Shown: one piece after another, positions 26,149-35,661 of the stretch | Position numbering within the stretch: the first letter of the stretch is position 1 | How the letters are laid out: the number at the start of each line of letters is the position of its first letter | Assembly: GCF_001637205.1 (NCBI RefSeq) | Contig: NZ_LVJH01000002.1 | Coordinates: 124,001-188,000 of the forward strand | Length of the DNA stretch: 64,000 bases | Direction: 5' to 3' | Origin: Paenibacillus glacialis | GTDB taxonomy: Bacteria; Bacillota; Bacilli; Paenibacillales; Paenibacillaceae | Position numbers and translations under genes: made by a program | The notes under the pieces: model-generated | The model's input: the letters and a program-made list of their open reading frames with translations, nothing else | The model's database searches: none | Told to the model about the DNA's origin: nothing

Positions 26149-27282
26149 TTAATTTTGCATTACAAAATCACGATCAACCGTTGTTCCATCTTCAAACACT
26201 TTCAAGATATCATATCTAGTATTACGTTGAGCTGGAATTTTACCCGCATCACGGATCAGTTCGACGATAGATTCTATATTCACCTTATGAACTGTTCCTG
26301 CAGAGGAAACCACGTTTTCTTCCATCATCGTACTTCCGAAATCATTACATCCGTAGCTCAGAGACAATTTACCTATCTCAGGACCCATCGTTACCCATGA
26401 TGATTGTAAATGTGGCACATTATCAAGTAAAATGCGACCAACCGCTACAGTCTTCAGATAAGCCTCCGGTGTCTCACGTTCGCGTACAAAGTTCGTATTA
26501 TCCGGTTGAAAAGTAAATGGGATGAATGCCAAGAACCCTTTGGAGTTATACTTATTCGTAATACACTCATCTTGCGCGTCACGAATACGCAACATATGAA
26601 GTGCTCTTTCTTCCATCGTTTCGCCAAAACCGATAACCATTGTGGCGCTAGTGTTCATTCCTTGCTTGTGCGCTATTTGCATAACATCCATCCATTCGCG
26701 CCAAGTGCCTTTTAATCGGCTAATCTTTTTACGAATACGATCATCCAAAATTTCGGCGCCTCCACCTGGAAGCGAATCAAGCCCCGCTTCATGAAGCTCG
26801 CGAACGACTTCTTCTAGTGATAATCCAGAAACCTTATGCATTGTGCGTATTTCAGCAGGCGAGAAGGAATGCATCGTAATGTTAGGGAATCGTTGCTTAA
26901 TTCCTCTGAGCAGGTCCGTATAATAATTAAATGGAAGATCTGGATTTGTTCCACCTTGCATCAGAATTTCGGTACCACCCACATCCTCCGTTTCTTTAAT
27001 CTTCTGAAAGATGGCTTCATCCGGTAGCACATACCCTTCACTTGAACCCGGCGCTCTGTAGAACGCACAGAACCGACAATATGTATCGCAAATATTAGTA
27101 TAGTTAACATTGCGACCAATAACGAAAGTCGTAATCGGGTCAGGGTGTATCCGTTTCATGAGAATATCTGCTGTGTGTCCTAATTTCTCAATCTCGTTAC
27201 TCTCCATAAGTCTAACGCCTTCTTCTAGATTAAGACGTTCTCCTCGAATTGCTTTTTCTAATATACGATCTACTGTATTCAT
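26149..27282 (-). CDS. mqnC: Cyclic dehypoxanthinyl futalosine synthase (radical SAM)
   Basis: The start is set at ATG 27282 (GGGAGGTTG upstream), giving 377 aa; the open frame extends 28 codons further upstream but lacks a ribosome-binding site. The radical-SAM cysteines are in NICDTYCRFCAFYR (CxxxCxxC). GYVLPDEAI, ILMQGGTNPDLPFNYY and SLPGGGAEIL are typical of MqnC rather than MqnE or CofH. It cyclises dehypoxanthine futalosine in the futalosine route to menaquinone. No other mqn gene is adjacent, so the pathway genes must be dispersed. Confidence 0.9.
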   Translation of the reverse strand: MNTVDRILEKAIRGERLNLEEGVRLMESNEIEKLGHTADILMKRIHPDPITTFVIGRNVNYTNICDTYCRFCAFYRAPGSSEGYVLPDEAIFQKIKETEDVGGTEILMQGGTNPDLPFNYYTDLLRGIKQRFPNITMHSFSPAEIRTMHKVSGLSLEEVVRELHEAGLDSLPGGGAEILDDRIRKKISRLKGTWREWMDVMQIAHKQGMNTSATMVIGFGETMEERALHMLRIRDAQDECITNKYNSKGFLAFIPFTFQPDNTNFVRERETPEAYLKTVAVGRILLDNVPHLQSSWVTMGPEIGKLSLSYGCNDFGSTMMEENVVSSAGTVHKVNIESIVELIRDAGKIPAQRNTRYDILKVFEDGTTVDRDFVMQN

Positions 27283-27351
27283 AAAGGCAACCTCCCTTAA
27301 TATGATAATAAGAAAAATAAACTTACCACCCAATCTTAACATAATAGACTC

Positions 27352-27382
27352 AAAAAAAAACAGCACCGTGTATACGATGCTG
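27352..27382 (-). terminator. Terminator of the metA-metI-metC operon
   Basis: 9-bp stem CAGCATCGT/ACGGTGCTG followed by nine T on the minus strand, 15 bp past the last stop. Confidence 0.88.
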
Positions 27383-27396
27383 TCTGTCGTTCGTTC

Positions 27397-28572
27397 TTAG
27401 TCCTCTTGAAGCGCCTGATTGAGATCATTAATTAGATCCTCGATATCCTCTAAACCGACAGAGAAACGAAGTAATCCATCTGTAATCCCGCGCTCAGCAC
27501 GAACTTCGACTGGCATAGCAGCATGAGACATCATCGCAGGATAAGATAGAATACTTTCAACCGCCCCCAGACTTACAGCAACCAATGGAATCTGAACTTT
27601 ATTGAGCACTTTCTTCGCACGTTCTCCTGACCCAACATCGAAAGACACAACTGCGCCATAACCCGTTGACTGTTTCTCGTGAATTTCTCTGCCTGGATGG
27701 TCTATCAATCCAGGATAGAACACAGCAGAAATATCCTTTCTTTCATTAAGCCAAGACGCAAGCTTACCAGCACTAATTTCACTTTGATTCATACGTACTT
27801 TCAGCGTCTTCATACCTCGAATAAGAAGCCACGAATCCTGCGGACCCAGAACTGTACCTAAGCCATTCTGAAGTTGCTTTAACTGGTGGCCAATGGAAGC
27901 TGTCCGAGCTACAGTAAGTCCTGCAAGAACGTCACTGTGCCCCCCTAGAAATTTAGTGGCACTATGGATGACAATATCCACACCTTGTTCAATTGGACGT
28001 TGATAGTAAGGCGTCATAAACGTATTGTCCAATATGGTAATAAGATCATTCTCTTTAGCCCAGTTAGTGACCGCTGCAACGTCTGTAATTTTCAATGTAG
28101 GATTAGACGGCGTCTCCATATAAACAGCCTTGGTATTAGGCTTAAGTGCGCCCTTCACCTGGTCCAAATCTGTCATATCAACGAACGTTGTCTCAATACC
28201 CAATCTACTCAGAATACTTGTTAAGAGACGATACGTTCCACCATAAACATCTTCAGTGACAATGACATGTTCACCAGACGATAACAGCATAAATGTACTA
28301 GAGATAGCCGCCATTCCTGAAGCATAAGCAAACCCTCGCGCACCGCCCTCTAATAGAGCAATATAATCCTCTAAAGCTTGACGTGTAGGATTGCCTGAAC
28401 GGCTGTAATCATATTGAGGTGGATTAAATACATCTTCATGATGAAACGTTGAGGCTTGATAGATTGGAACGCTAGATGCCCCAGTCGTACGGTCAATTTC
28501 CGATCCGAAATGTATTAGCTTCGTTGCAAAGTCTGCTTGAGAATGTTTTCCGGAATCTTGTTGATTACTCAT
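27397..28572 (-). CDS. metC: Cystathionine beta-lyase / trans-sulfuration PLP enzyme
   Basis: 391 aa Cys/Met-metabolism PLP enzyme. The PLP lysine is in VIHSATKFLGGHSDVLAG; YSRSGNPTRQALE and VETPSNP-like METPSNPTLKITD are family motifs. By gene order after metI under a SAM riboswitch it is probably MetC (cystathionine -> homocysteine). The sequence alone does not separate beta-lyase from gamma-lyase/synthase activities. It starts 2 nt after the metI stop with AAGGAGGAC upstream. Confidence 0.85.
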   Translation of the reverse strand: MSNQQDSGKHSQADFATKLIHFGSEIDRTTGASSVPIYQASTFHHEDVFNPPQYDYSRSGNPTRQALEDYIALLEGGARGFAYASGMAAISSTFMLLSSGEHVIVTEDVYGGTYRLLTSILSRLGIETTFVDMTDLDQVKGALKPNTKAVYMETPSNPTLKITDVAAVTNWAKENDLITILDNTFMTPYYQRPIEQGVDIVIHSATKFLGGHSDVLAGLTVARTASIGHQLKQLQNGLGTVLGPQDSWLLIRGMKTLKVRMNQSEISAGKLASWLNERKDISAVFYPGLIDHPGREIHEKQSTGYGAVVSFDVGSGERAKKVLNKVQIPLVAVSLGAVESILSYPAMMSHAAMPVEVRAERGITDGLLRFSVGLEDIEDLINDLNQALQED

Positions 28573-28574
28573 CC

Positions 28575-29753
28575 TTATTGTCCTCCTTCAATTTCTTCAC
28601 GAGCTGCATCTAGTGCCCCTCCAAGATCTGCAATTAAATCCTCTACATGTTCTATACCAACAGAGAATCGAAGTAGTCTATCATCTACACCAATCGCTTC
28701 GCGAATTTCCAGTGGAATATCTGCATGTGTCTGCACTGCTGGATAAGTCATCAAAGATTCAACCCCACCCAGACTTTCTGCAAACGCAATTAATTTAATA
28801 TGTCTAAGTAACGGTTCCACATAACGAGCATCTTTTACTTTAAAAGAGAATATCCCCGTGTTACCACTACATTGCTTCTTTTGGATATCATGTCCAGGAT
28901 GATCCTTAAGGTACGGATGAAATACTTCCGCTACCGTTTCATGAGTAAGTAGGAACTCAGCTATTGCGATCGCATTACTCTCATGACGTTCCATCCGTAG
29001 TGCCAATGTCTTCATTCCACGCATCAGTTGGTATGAGTCTGACGGTCCGAGTACCGCTCCGATAGAATTATGAAGGAAGAACATCTCTTCAGATAATTCT
29101 TTACCTTTTGTCACGATGATTCCTGCCAAAACATCGTTATGACCGCCTAAGTATTTCGTAGCACTATGAACGACAATGTCTGCACCTAATTCTAACGGCC
29201 GTTGAAAGAACGGCGTCATTAACGTGTTATCAACGATGGTAAGCAATTGATGACGTTGTGCCCACAAACAGACAGCTTCAATGTCCGTAATCATCATCAA
29301 CGGATTCGTAGGTGTTTCAATAAAAACAGCCTTCGTGTTAGGACGTCTGTTACTCTCTAATGCATCCAGGTCATTCGTGTCCACATAAGAGGCACTTACT
29401 CCAAATCTGGAAAGAATTCGTTCTAACAGCCGATAGGTACCTCCATATAAATCTAATGAAACAATAAGATGATCCCCTTGACCGAACATCGCGAAGACGG
29501 TCTGCAAGGCAGCCATTCCTGAGCTACATGCGAAGCCTGCATCTCCAGACTCTAGTTGAGAAGAAGCATCTTCTAACACTTTACGGGTTGGATTCTTCGT
29601 ACGAGCGTAATCAAAACCTGTACTTTTCCCTAGTTGAGGATGACGAAAAGCTGTCGCCTGATAGATAGGGAAATTGATTGCTCCTGTTATTGGCTCCTCA
29701 ATGGATCCGATTTGAGCCAAGCGACTCTCTATTCGTAACCTTTTCTCCTTCAT
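28575..29753 (-). CDS. metI: Cystathionine gamma-synthase / O-acetylhomoserine thiolyase
   Basis: The start is placed at ATG 29753 (AAGGGGAG 7 nt upstream), giving 392 aa. The PLP lysine is in VVHSATKYLGGHNDVLAG; DYARTKNPTRKVLED and FIETPTNPLMMITD are conserved. It is paralogous to the next gene, as in the Bacillus metIC pair. It combines an activated homoserine with cysteine (or sulfide). It is 23 bp from metA in the same operon. Confidence 0.88.
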   Translation of the reverse strand: MKEKRLRIESRLAQIGSIEEPITGAINFPIYQATAFRHPQLGKSTGFDYARTKNPTRKVLEDASSQLESGDAGFACSSGMAALQTVFAMFGQGDHLIVSLDLYGGTYRLLERILSRFGVSASYVDTNDLDALESNRRPNTKAVFIETPTNPLMMITDIEAVCLWAQRHQLLTIVDNTLMTPFFQRPLELGADIVVHSATKYLGGHNDVLAGIIVTKGKELSEEMFFLHNSIGAVLGPSDSYQLMRGMKTLALRMERHESNAIAIAEFLLTHETVAEVFHPYLKDHPGHDIQKKQCSGNTGIFSFKVKDARYVEPLLRHIKLIAFAESLGGVESLMTYPAVQTHADIPLEIREAIGVDDRLLRFSVGIEHVEDLIADLGGALDAAREEIEGGQ

Positions 29754-29776
29754 TCTTCTTCTCCCCTTCTGGTCTG

Positions 29777-30712
29777 TTATATTTGCGGCCATACTTCCAG
29801 CGTTTCTCCAATATCAAAAGGTGTCTCTTGGTATACATAATAATTCAGCCAATTTGCAAATAATAAACTTGCATGTGCACGCCATATTGCTGGAGGTACA
29901 CGATTAGGGTCATTTTTAGGATAATAATGTTTCGGCAAATCTATTTCTAGCCCTTTCGCTACATCACGTTCATATTCCCATTTCAATGAAAAAGGATCGT
30001 ATTCGGAGTGACCTGTGACAAATATTTGCTTGCCATCTTTGGTCGCCACAATATAAATACCCGACTCTTCTGATTCCGACAAGATCTCCAGTTCAGCAAT
30101 TCCTTCAATATCCTCGCGACGGAATTCCGTATGACGGGATTGAGGTACATGAAACACTTCATCAAAACCTCTTAACAATTTCACATTCGGTGAGTTGACG
30201 GTATGTGAGAATACACCAAATATTTTCTCGCCAGTATCGTATTTAGGCACGCCAAAGTGGTGATAGAGACCTGCTTGAGAAGCCCAACATATATGAAGTG
30301 TCGATGTCACATGAGTCTTACTCCATTCAAATATTTCCTGCAATTCTTCCCAATAGTTAACGTCTTTGAATTCCATTTGTTCCACGGGCGCTCCTGTAAT
30401 GATAAGGCCATCGAAACGTCTAAATTTAACTTCGTCAAACGTCTTATAGAATGTTCTTAAATATTCTTCAGATGTGTTCTTGGAAGTATGTGAGCTTGGA
30501 TGCAACAATACAATTTCCACCTGAAGTGGTGAATTCCCAAGTAAACGAAGTAATTGTGTTTCCGTCGTTTCTTTCGTAGGCATCAAATTGAGAATCGCAA
30601 TTCGCAGGGGACGGATATCTTGGTGGTAAGCCAGGCTTTCATCCATGACAAATATGTTCTCCCCAGCAAGTATTTCTTTCGCTGGTAACGTATCTGGAAT
30701 CTTAATCGGCAT
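29777..30712 (-). CDS. metA: Homoserine O-acyltransferase (predicted acetyltransferase)
   Basis: The ATG at 30712 (AAAGGAGTG upstream) gives 311 aa. The catalytic cysteine is in [15 protein letters not shown], and the His/Glu partners are in VTGHSEYD. With this start, residue 111 is Glu in ITGAPVE. Bacillus cereus MetA also has Glu at 111 and uses acetyl-CoA, whereas the succinyl-using E. coli enzyme has Gly there. O-acetylhomoserine is therefore the likely product. It is the first gene of the met operon, directly after the SAM-I riboswitch. Confidence 0.93.
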   Translation of the reverse strand: MPIKIPDTLPAKEILAGENIFVMDESLAYHQDIRPLRIAILNLMPTKETTETQLLRLLGNSPLQVEIVLLHPSSHTSKNTSEEYLRTFYKTFDEVKFRRFDGLIITGAPVEQMEFKDVNYWEELQEIFEWSKTHVTSTLHICWASQAGLYHHFGVPKYDTGEKIFGVFSHTVNSPNVKLLRGFDEVFHVPQSRHTEFRREDIEGIAELEILSESEESGIYIVATKDGKQIFVTGHSEYDPFSLKWEYERDVAKGLEIDLPKHYYPKNDPNRVPPAIWRAHASLLFANWLNYYVYQETPFDIGETLEVWPQI

Positions 30713-30779
30713 GCTGATTACACTCCTTTGGCTGACATCGGCGATAATCATGACTGAGGAAAGGGTTTTATAAACAAAA

Positions 30780-30968
30780 ACAACCTAAATCCATAGGAAA
30801 AATCCATAGGAGAAAGGTCATCATCGTTAATCTATGCGCCTCTCTCATCTCTCAAGAAGGATTTGCCGACAATTCGACAAATCTTCCTGCAAGAATTAGC
30901 ACCGTGCGTTATTAAACGCCGGTTGCCGGGTTTCATCGGGCCTGTCCCTCCACCTGCTCTTGATAAGA
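30780..30968 (-). ncRNA. SAM-I (S-box) riboswitch upstream of metA
   Basis: The minus strand carries the S-box signature: TCTTATCAAGAG, GGTGGAGGGA, GGCCCGATGAAACCCGGCA, then GGTGCTAATTC and the P1 return GATGAGA (aptamer 30968-30843). Downstream, GAGAGAGG can pair with CCTTTCTC before a T-run, a probable terminator that overlaps the P1 3' strand. A 12-bp direct repeat (TCCTATGGATTT) follows. SAM should switch the operon off. Confidence 0.93.
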
Positions 30969-31157
30969 TTTCGCTTTATTCATTTATAGTTTGATTTGTA
31001 ATTGGTAAATATTTATACCTGAATTCACTTTAAATCATAACGTTACCTTCGTCAAGAAGCGAACTACAATTTTACAGATAAATTTTTAACTCACTAACAC
31101 ATAGATCACTCCATCCTCATAAGCTGTAGACTAGACTAAGCAACCTTTTTTCTTCTT

Positions 31158-31440
31158 GAAAGGATGTTAGGAGGACGTTATACTAGACAAGTATTATATC
31201 CTGGTTAAAGAAGAGGTGACATGGAAGATGGACGGCGACCCGAAGCCCAAGCTGATTAATTGTACAACACAACCGCATAGGACTAGAACCAGCCTGTTGG
31301 AGGAAGGAGCTATTCAATTTCTCCGTGTGTAAGGATCCTCTCTCCTTACCTTTAGCTCCATTCCAATAACTAGACTGATCTCTTTTCTATGCGCGTAACT
31401 AAGCGCTACCCATGGCAGATCATGGGGATGAAGGAGTGAA
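31158..31440 (+). ncRNA. Long structured leader of corA, unclassified RNA element
   Basis: About 280 nt with several nested helices. CTGGTT (31201-31206) pairs with AACCAG (31287-31292). GGAGCTA (31306-31312) pairs with TAGCTCC (31353-31359), enclosing GTAAGGA/TCCTTAC (31329-31335 with 31343-31349). A GTTAGG segment near 31167 recalls the M-box start, but the rest of the M-box core does not match. It could be a divergent Mg2+ sensor or a new class. Confidence 0.45.
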
Positions 31441-31445
31441 GACTA

Positions 31446-32381
31446 ATGAAAATTCGATTGGTTAATTCTGGGGTATTCACCCCCATTGATGACATCCAAA
31501 CTACACTAACCCCACCTGAAGAAGGATTCTATTGGATCGACGCAGATGCAGAGGATCTCATGTTATTGCAACCTCTCTTTTCTTTACACGATCTAGCTGT
31601 TGAGGATTGTCTTAGTGAAGATGAACAGCGCCCTAAGATTGAAATATATGAGAACCATTACTTCATTGTCGTCAACAGTATCCGGTTCGATGATGAAGAA
31701 ATTTTCCTACGAGCCTTGAGTGTATTCTTAGGGAGAAATTATATTATTACCGTTACGAATCAAAAAATAAATGAACTTCGTTCACTAAAACCCATCCTTT
31801 GGGAGCAAGAGGTAAGTTCACCCGATCGGTTCTTATATCTGCTCATTGACTTAGTTGTGGATAACTATTTCACTGTAGGTGATCGAATCGAAGCCAGAAT
31901 AGAGAAATTAGAAGAAGATATTCTAATGCACACTAAGAAATCTCATCTTATTGAAATCATTGGACTACGAAGTGAAATATTGTGGCTGAAGAAAGTTCTT
32001 GGACCTCAAAAAGAAGTCATTAACATTCTTAACAAAAAGGATCTACGACTGATTGACGACCAATTACAGAAGTATTTCAGCGATATTTATGAGAATGCTG
32101 TGAAAATCACAGAAACTTTCGAAACCTATCGTGACCTTATGGGTAACTTACGAGAAGCTTACCAGTCCAGTATCGCTAACCGTGCAAATGAAATTATGAG
32201 GGTATTTACGGCTATCACGACCATCTTCATTCCGTTAACACTTATTACCGGGATTTATGGAATGAACTTTAAAAACATGCCTGAATTAGACATGAAGTAT
32301 GGCTATTTCATGATCATCGGTATCATGGCGACTTTAGGTTTCGGTATGTTCCTCATATTCAAAAAAAAGGATTGGATCTAA
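31446..32381 (+). CDS. corA: CorA family divalent cation (Mg2+/Co2+) transporter
   Basis: 311 aa. A large N-terminal cytoplasmic domain with a long coiled helix (residues about 150-245) and two C-terminal transmembrane helices. The first ends in the CorA signature YGMNF, and the loop carries MPELDMKYG. The ATG has AAGGAGTG upstream. It is divergent from the met operon and preceded by a roughly 280-nt structured leader, which suggests post-initiation control by metal (inference). Confidence 0.93.
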   Translation: MKIRLVNSGVFTPIDDIQTTLTPPEEGFYWIDADAEDLMLLQPLFSLHDLAVEDCLSEDEQRPKIEIYENHYFIVVNSIRFDDEEIFLRALSVFLGRNYIITVTNQKINELRSLKPILWEQEVSSPDRFLYLLIDLVVDNYFTVGDRIEARIEKLEEDILMHTKKSHLIEIIGLRSEILWLKKVLGPQKEVINILNKKDLRLIDDQLQKYFSDIYENAVKITETFETYRDLMGNLREAYQSSIANRANEIMRVFTAITTIFIPLTLITGIYGMNFKNMPELDMKYGYFMIIGIMATLGFGMFLIFKKKDWI

Positions 32382-32387
32382 TCATCG

Positions 32388-32435
32388 CACAAGGACGAAA
32401 GATGCTCTGTCTAAAGAGAATCTTTCGTCCTTGTG
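32388..32435. terminator. Bidirectional terminator between corA and the HRDC gene
   Basis: Perfect 16-bp stem CACAAGGACGAAAGAT/ATCTTTCGTCCTTGTG. The genes on either side converge, so it can serve both. Confidence 0.8.
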
Positions 32436-32441
32436 TTATAT

Positions 32442-33455
32442 TTAACCGACGTTCCGTTTAGATTCCTGATCCCGTCGAAAGCGGATACGAATCAAGCGTA
32501 TACGTTCATACAATAGATCTATACTTCCTCTGGCAATAGCCTCTTTACTCTCACCATACACCTTTTGTAGAACTGGCTTTAAGAACATATCCCCCAGCTC
32601 TTCAAGTGCTGACCATACTGCATTCTGCTCGTCACTAGGCATTTCCTGTAGTTCATTCTGTATAAGATGCTCCGTATCGTAACCTTCCTTCTCTAGTTCC
32701 TCCAATGCTTCAACAATTTCTTTGCGTGGTGTATTACATTCCTGTTCTAACTGCCCCAGGTTCTTCCCACCCGATATACCCATCATAAGAGTTCGACGCA
32801 TCCTATATTGATCAAGCTCAAGTTTGTATTTCTGCTCCTTCTGTTTGAATACCCAAGTCATATAAACCTCTTCGTTTAATTCAGCGTAAACCCAATTTAA
32901 AGGAAAGTTATGATTGCGTGCTACTTTAGCTGTTATCTCTAAAATATCCGGTCCATAGTCCCCTGCTTTGTTATCACCTACGCCAGGTAGTTGCATTAGC
33001 TCGTCCACATTGTGAGGAATAAAGCTACTGATTAGCCGTAACAATTTATTACTTGCAATGAAATAAGGAGCCTTTCGTTCAGAAACAGCTCTCCTACGTC
33101 TCCATGCACATAACTCGTTATATAAATTTTCCTCAGGATGAAATTCACTATAACAATATAGTTTCTGAACACTCTGACCGCGATAACGTTGCTCTTCTTC
33201 TTCATGGAATACACCTTCTACGATAGGTCGGTAACCCTCTCCAAGCTTGATGGCAAGCCCGTGACGATAAATGCATAGTAACTCATTCCATGAATCGCCT
33301 TCGTACCATGAAGAATCAACGAATTCTTCGTTCATCTGGAAATCTCGCCATCCTAGATGCCAAACCCCTTCCTCCTCACCAATCCATACTTGCGCTGCCG
33401 CTTCCTCATCACTTTGTGATCCTTTGACTAATCGATTCATAAAAACAACCTGCAT
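32442..33455 (-). CDS. HRDC domain-containing protein
   Basis: 337 aa. An N-terminal region of unknown fold (1-115), an HRDC domain at about 120-195 (RRRAVSERKAPYFIASNKLLRLI ... LPGVGDNKAGDYGPDIL), and a charged helical C-terminal part. HRDC domains bind nucleic acid and usually sit at the end of RecQ helicases or RNase D; here it is not attached to a helicase or nuclease domain. Such stand-alone HRDC proteins occur in Paenibacillaceae; the function is unknown. Confidence 0.8.
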   Translation of the reverse strand: MQVVFMNRLVKGSQSDEEAAAQVWIGEEEGVWHLGWRDFQMNEEFVDSSWYEGDSWNELLCIYRHGLAIKLGEGYRPIVEGVFHEEEEQRYRGQSVQKLYCYSEFHPEENLYNELCAWRRRRAVSERKAPYFIASNKLLRLISSFIPHNVDELMQLPGVGDNKAGDYGPDILEITAKVARNHNFPLNWVYAELNEEVYMTWVFKQKEQKYKLELDQYRMRRTLMMGISGGKNLGQLEQECNTPRKEIVEALEELEKEGYDTEHLIQNELQEMPSDEQNAVWSALEELGDMFLKPVLQKVYGESKEAIARGSIDLLYERIRLIRIRFRRDQESKRNVG

Positions 33456-33489
33456 ATTTCATCCCTCCCTATCATTCAGTACAACACGC

Positions 33490-33530
33490 AAAAAAAGCAC
33501 CACCCTTACAATAATGTAAGAGAGGTGCTT
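33490..33530 (-). terminator. Terminator of the ROK kinase gene
   Basis: Stem AAGCACCTCTCTTACA with TGTAAGGGTGGTGCTT (two non-Watson-Crick positions), then TTTTTTGC on the minus strand. Confidence 0.88.
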
Positions 33531-33619
33531 CCTCGGTCGGACCATGTTATACTGTTATCCCTATAATACCATATACTGTAATTTCGTCAACGTGAATTCA
33601 TATCTACCAGTGTTCGTAA

Positions 33620-34501
33620 TTAAACTTCCTCAAGTGCTAACCGTGCAAGCGCGAGCGCTCCACAAAGTCCTGCATTGTCACCTAGTTGAGGAGAAACAAT
33701 ATACTGCTCTATATCTTTATTAATGGATGCATGCTGTACATAACCATTCAGAAGATGACGGAGCTCGCGTTGAATCAGCGGAAAGAGCTGTTTCTGCTTC
33801 ATAACGCCACCACCCATAATGATCTTTTGCGGAGATAATATCAATATATAATTCATTAAAGCCTGCGCTAAATAATATGCTTCCATCTCCCACGCCGGAT
33901 GATCCACTTTTAATTCAACACCTTGCAATCCAGAACGCCCGCTGATTGCTGGTCCTGCTGCTAGTCCCTCTAAACAATCCGCATGATAAGGGCATGTCCC
34001 CTTATATGAATCTTCTGGATGACGCCGAACGACAATATGTCCCATTTCAGGATGAGATAGGCCATGCAACATTTTTCCGTTAACGACAGCTCCAGCGCCA
34101 ATACCTGTACCCACGGTAATATATATACAGCTATCGAGGCCTTGTCCTGCACCCCATAGATGTTCACCCAGAGCAGCTCCATTCACATCCGTATCGAACC
34201 CGATTGGAACATCGAATTTAGATTTCATATGTCCAACAATATTGTACTGGCTCCAATGTGGTTTCGGTGTGGTTGTGATATAACCATATGTATCGCTTTC
34301 TTTAATTGGATCGATGGGCCCAAAAGAACCAACCCCAATCGCTTCAATATCTTTCCCCTCAAAAAAGGAGACTACCTGTGCCATTGTCTCCTCTGGTGTT
34401 GTTGTTGGAAAGCTAACCCTCTCCACAACTTCACCATCCTTCGTACCTATACCACAAACAAACTTCGTCCCACCTGCTTCAATAGCTCCTAATAATCCCA
34501 T
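33620..34501 (-). CDS. ROK-family fructokinase
   Basis: 293 aa. ATP-binding GAIEAGGTKF at the N-terminus; the catalytic Asp lies in PIGFDTDVNGAALGEH; the ROK zinc site is in CPYHADCLEGLAAGPA; GMGIG-type loop is VGTGIGAGAVVNG. It resembles the fructokinase branch (ScrK/GmuE/YdhR) rather than glucokinase. It phosphorylates a hexose, probably fructose or mannose, with ATP. AAGGGGGATT precedes the ATG. No sugar transporter is adjacent. Confidence 0.88.
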   Translation of the reverse strand: MGLLGAIEAGGTKFVCGIGTKDGEVVERVSFPTTTPEETMAQVVSFFEGKDIEAIGVGSFGPIDPIKESDTYGYITTTPKPHWSQYNIVGHMKSKFDVPIGFDTDVNGAALGEHLWGAGQGLDSCIYITVGTGIGAGAVVNGKMLHGLSHPEMGHIVVRRHPEDSYKGTCPYHADCLEGLAAGPAISGRSGLQGVELKVDHPAWEMEAYYLAQALMNYILILSPQKIIMGGGVMKQKQLFPLIQRELRHLLNGYVQHASINKDIEQYIVSPQLGDNAGLCGALALARLALEEV

Positions 34502-34536
34502 GTTGACAAATCCCCCTTATGACTTTTGATTTATAC

Positions 34537-35661
34537 TTACGGATTTCTATTCAGGTTGCTTCCAAATATTAACGTATTGCTTAGTAATCGTCCCGCTGGA
34601 GTAAGCACTTTCCCTCCGCTGTAAAGTGCGGAGGACGCCCCTCCGTCCAGGTTCATAGCTTGTTTAGCACCCATCTTGTGCATCACTTCAGCCCACTGCT
34701 TCATAGTCGCCCCTGAGACTGTAGCAAGCATAACAGATCCATCTGCCATAATCGCAATTCCACTACGTGCAGCAGCACTACTTAAAATCTTCTGATCTTT
34801 AAAGCCTTCAGCAGCAGGAGTTACTGAAACCTTTCCGTCCTTCACTAGTCGGGGTCCAGCTCCAACTGCCGTAATGACTTCCTCCCAAGGAAGGGCTTGT
34901 CCCTTATCGTCTTTATACGTAACGCTCATCTCCACATCCGCTCCAACCTCAAAGCGTTCGGCCATCGACTTCTCTGTACCGTTACATATAAGAACATAAC
35001 CCTCTTTTGGAATTATAACATTGTCATTCGGTCCTTTGTACGTAACTTTGCCGTTCTCTATCACAACGGCAATACCACCCTTAAATCCAACACGACTCCC
35101 ACGTTCTTCTGTATATAAAATGCTAACATTAGCATTTGCCAAAGGCGTCCTATTAATAAAGGTCGCATACCAGCCTATAGGACTGCCTACGGTTCTAGAT
35201 ACTTTACCCGAAAGACTTAATCTAAGACTATCCATAAGTGCGGTTCCGTCAGATTTAAAACCAATCGTAGTCCCATAGTGTCCCATATGCGCTATCTTTC
35301 CGTCCACAATCAGATTTCCATAAGGATCCGGTGGACCTCCATAAGCTTCAAAGAAAGCCCCATTTATTGCCGCTTCTGCACGATATGTTTTTACAATGGC
35401 GTTGAAGTCTTGAGTCAACCCCACTTTCCCCTTTGCTAGCCCAACAGTAGTTGGTACTCCTTTAGGAATCGACACGGTCCGTACGTTAAAGCTTCGCCCA
35501 CTAACCGTTACCTTTTTCACTTCATTTCTGATAGCAGACTTAGAAGCTGCATACGAGGTATTCATACGCCCAGGAAGTATACAGGATAATGTCATTATTA
35601 TTGCAAGCATGACAATCAATACCATTCTTTTTCGCTTTGACTTAAACCATGATCTGCTCAC
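34537..35661 (-). CDS. Phosphodiester glycosidase (NAGPA/DUF2233) family exported protein
   Basis: 374 aa starting at a GTG directly after the stop of the upstream exonuclease gene (TAAGTG). An N-terminal signal/anchor (residues 10-30, after a run of Lys/Arg) precedes the NAGPA domain, with AAINGAFFEAYGGPPDPYGN and the terminal AMNLDGGASSALYSGG. The family is probably active on glycan phosphodiesters outside the cell. It is a paralogue of 6663-7730 but with a full-length domain and no coiled-coil partner. Co-transcription with the exonuclease is likely, though functional linkage is not obvious. Confidence 0.85.
   Translation of the reverse strand: MSRSWFKSKRKRMVLIVMLAIIMTLSCILPGRMNTSYAASKSAIRNEVKKVTVSGRSFNVRTVSIPKGVPTTVGLAKGKVGLTQDFNAIVKTYRAEAAINGAFFEAYGGPPDPYGNLIVDGKIAHMGHYGTTIGFKSDGTALMDSLRLSLSGKVSRTVGSPIGWYATFINRTPLANANVSILYTEERGSRVGFKGGIAVVIENGKVTYKGPNDNVIIPKEGYVLICNGTEKSMAERFEVGADVEMSVTYKDDKGQALPWEEVITAVGAGPRLVKDGKVSVTPAAEGFKDQKILSSAAARSGIAIMADGSVMLATVSGATMKQWAEVMHKMGAKQAMNLDGGASSALYSGGKVLTPAGRLLSNTLIFGSNLNRNP

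Noticed and set aside
31158..31320. M-box (ykoK) magnesium riboswitch
   Set aside because: Only the short GTTAGG start resembles it. The conserved GCUCCU block and later core did not align, so I kept the leader as unclassified.
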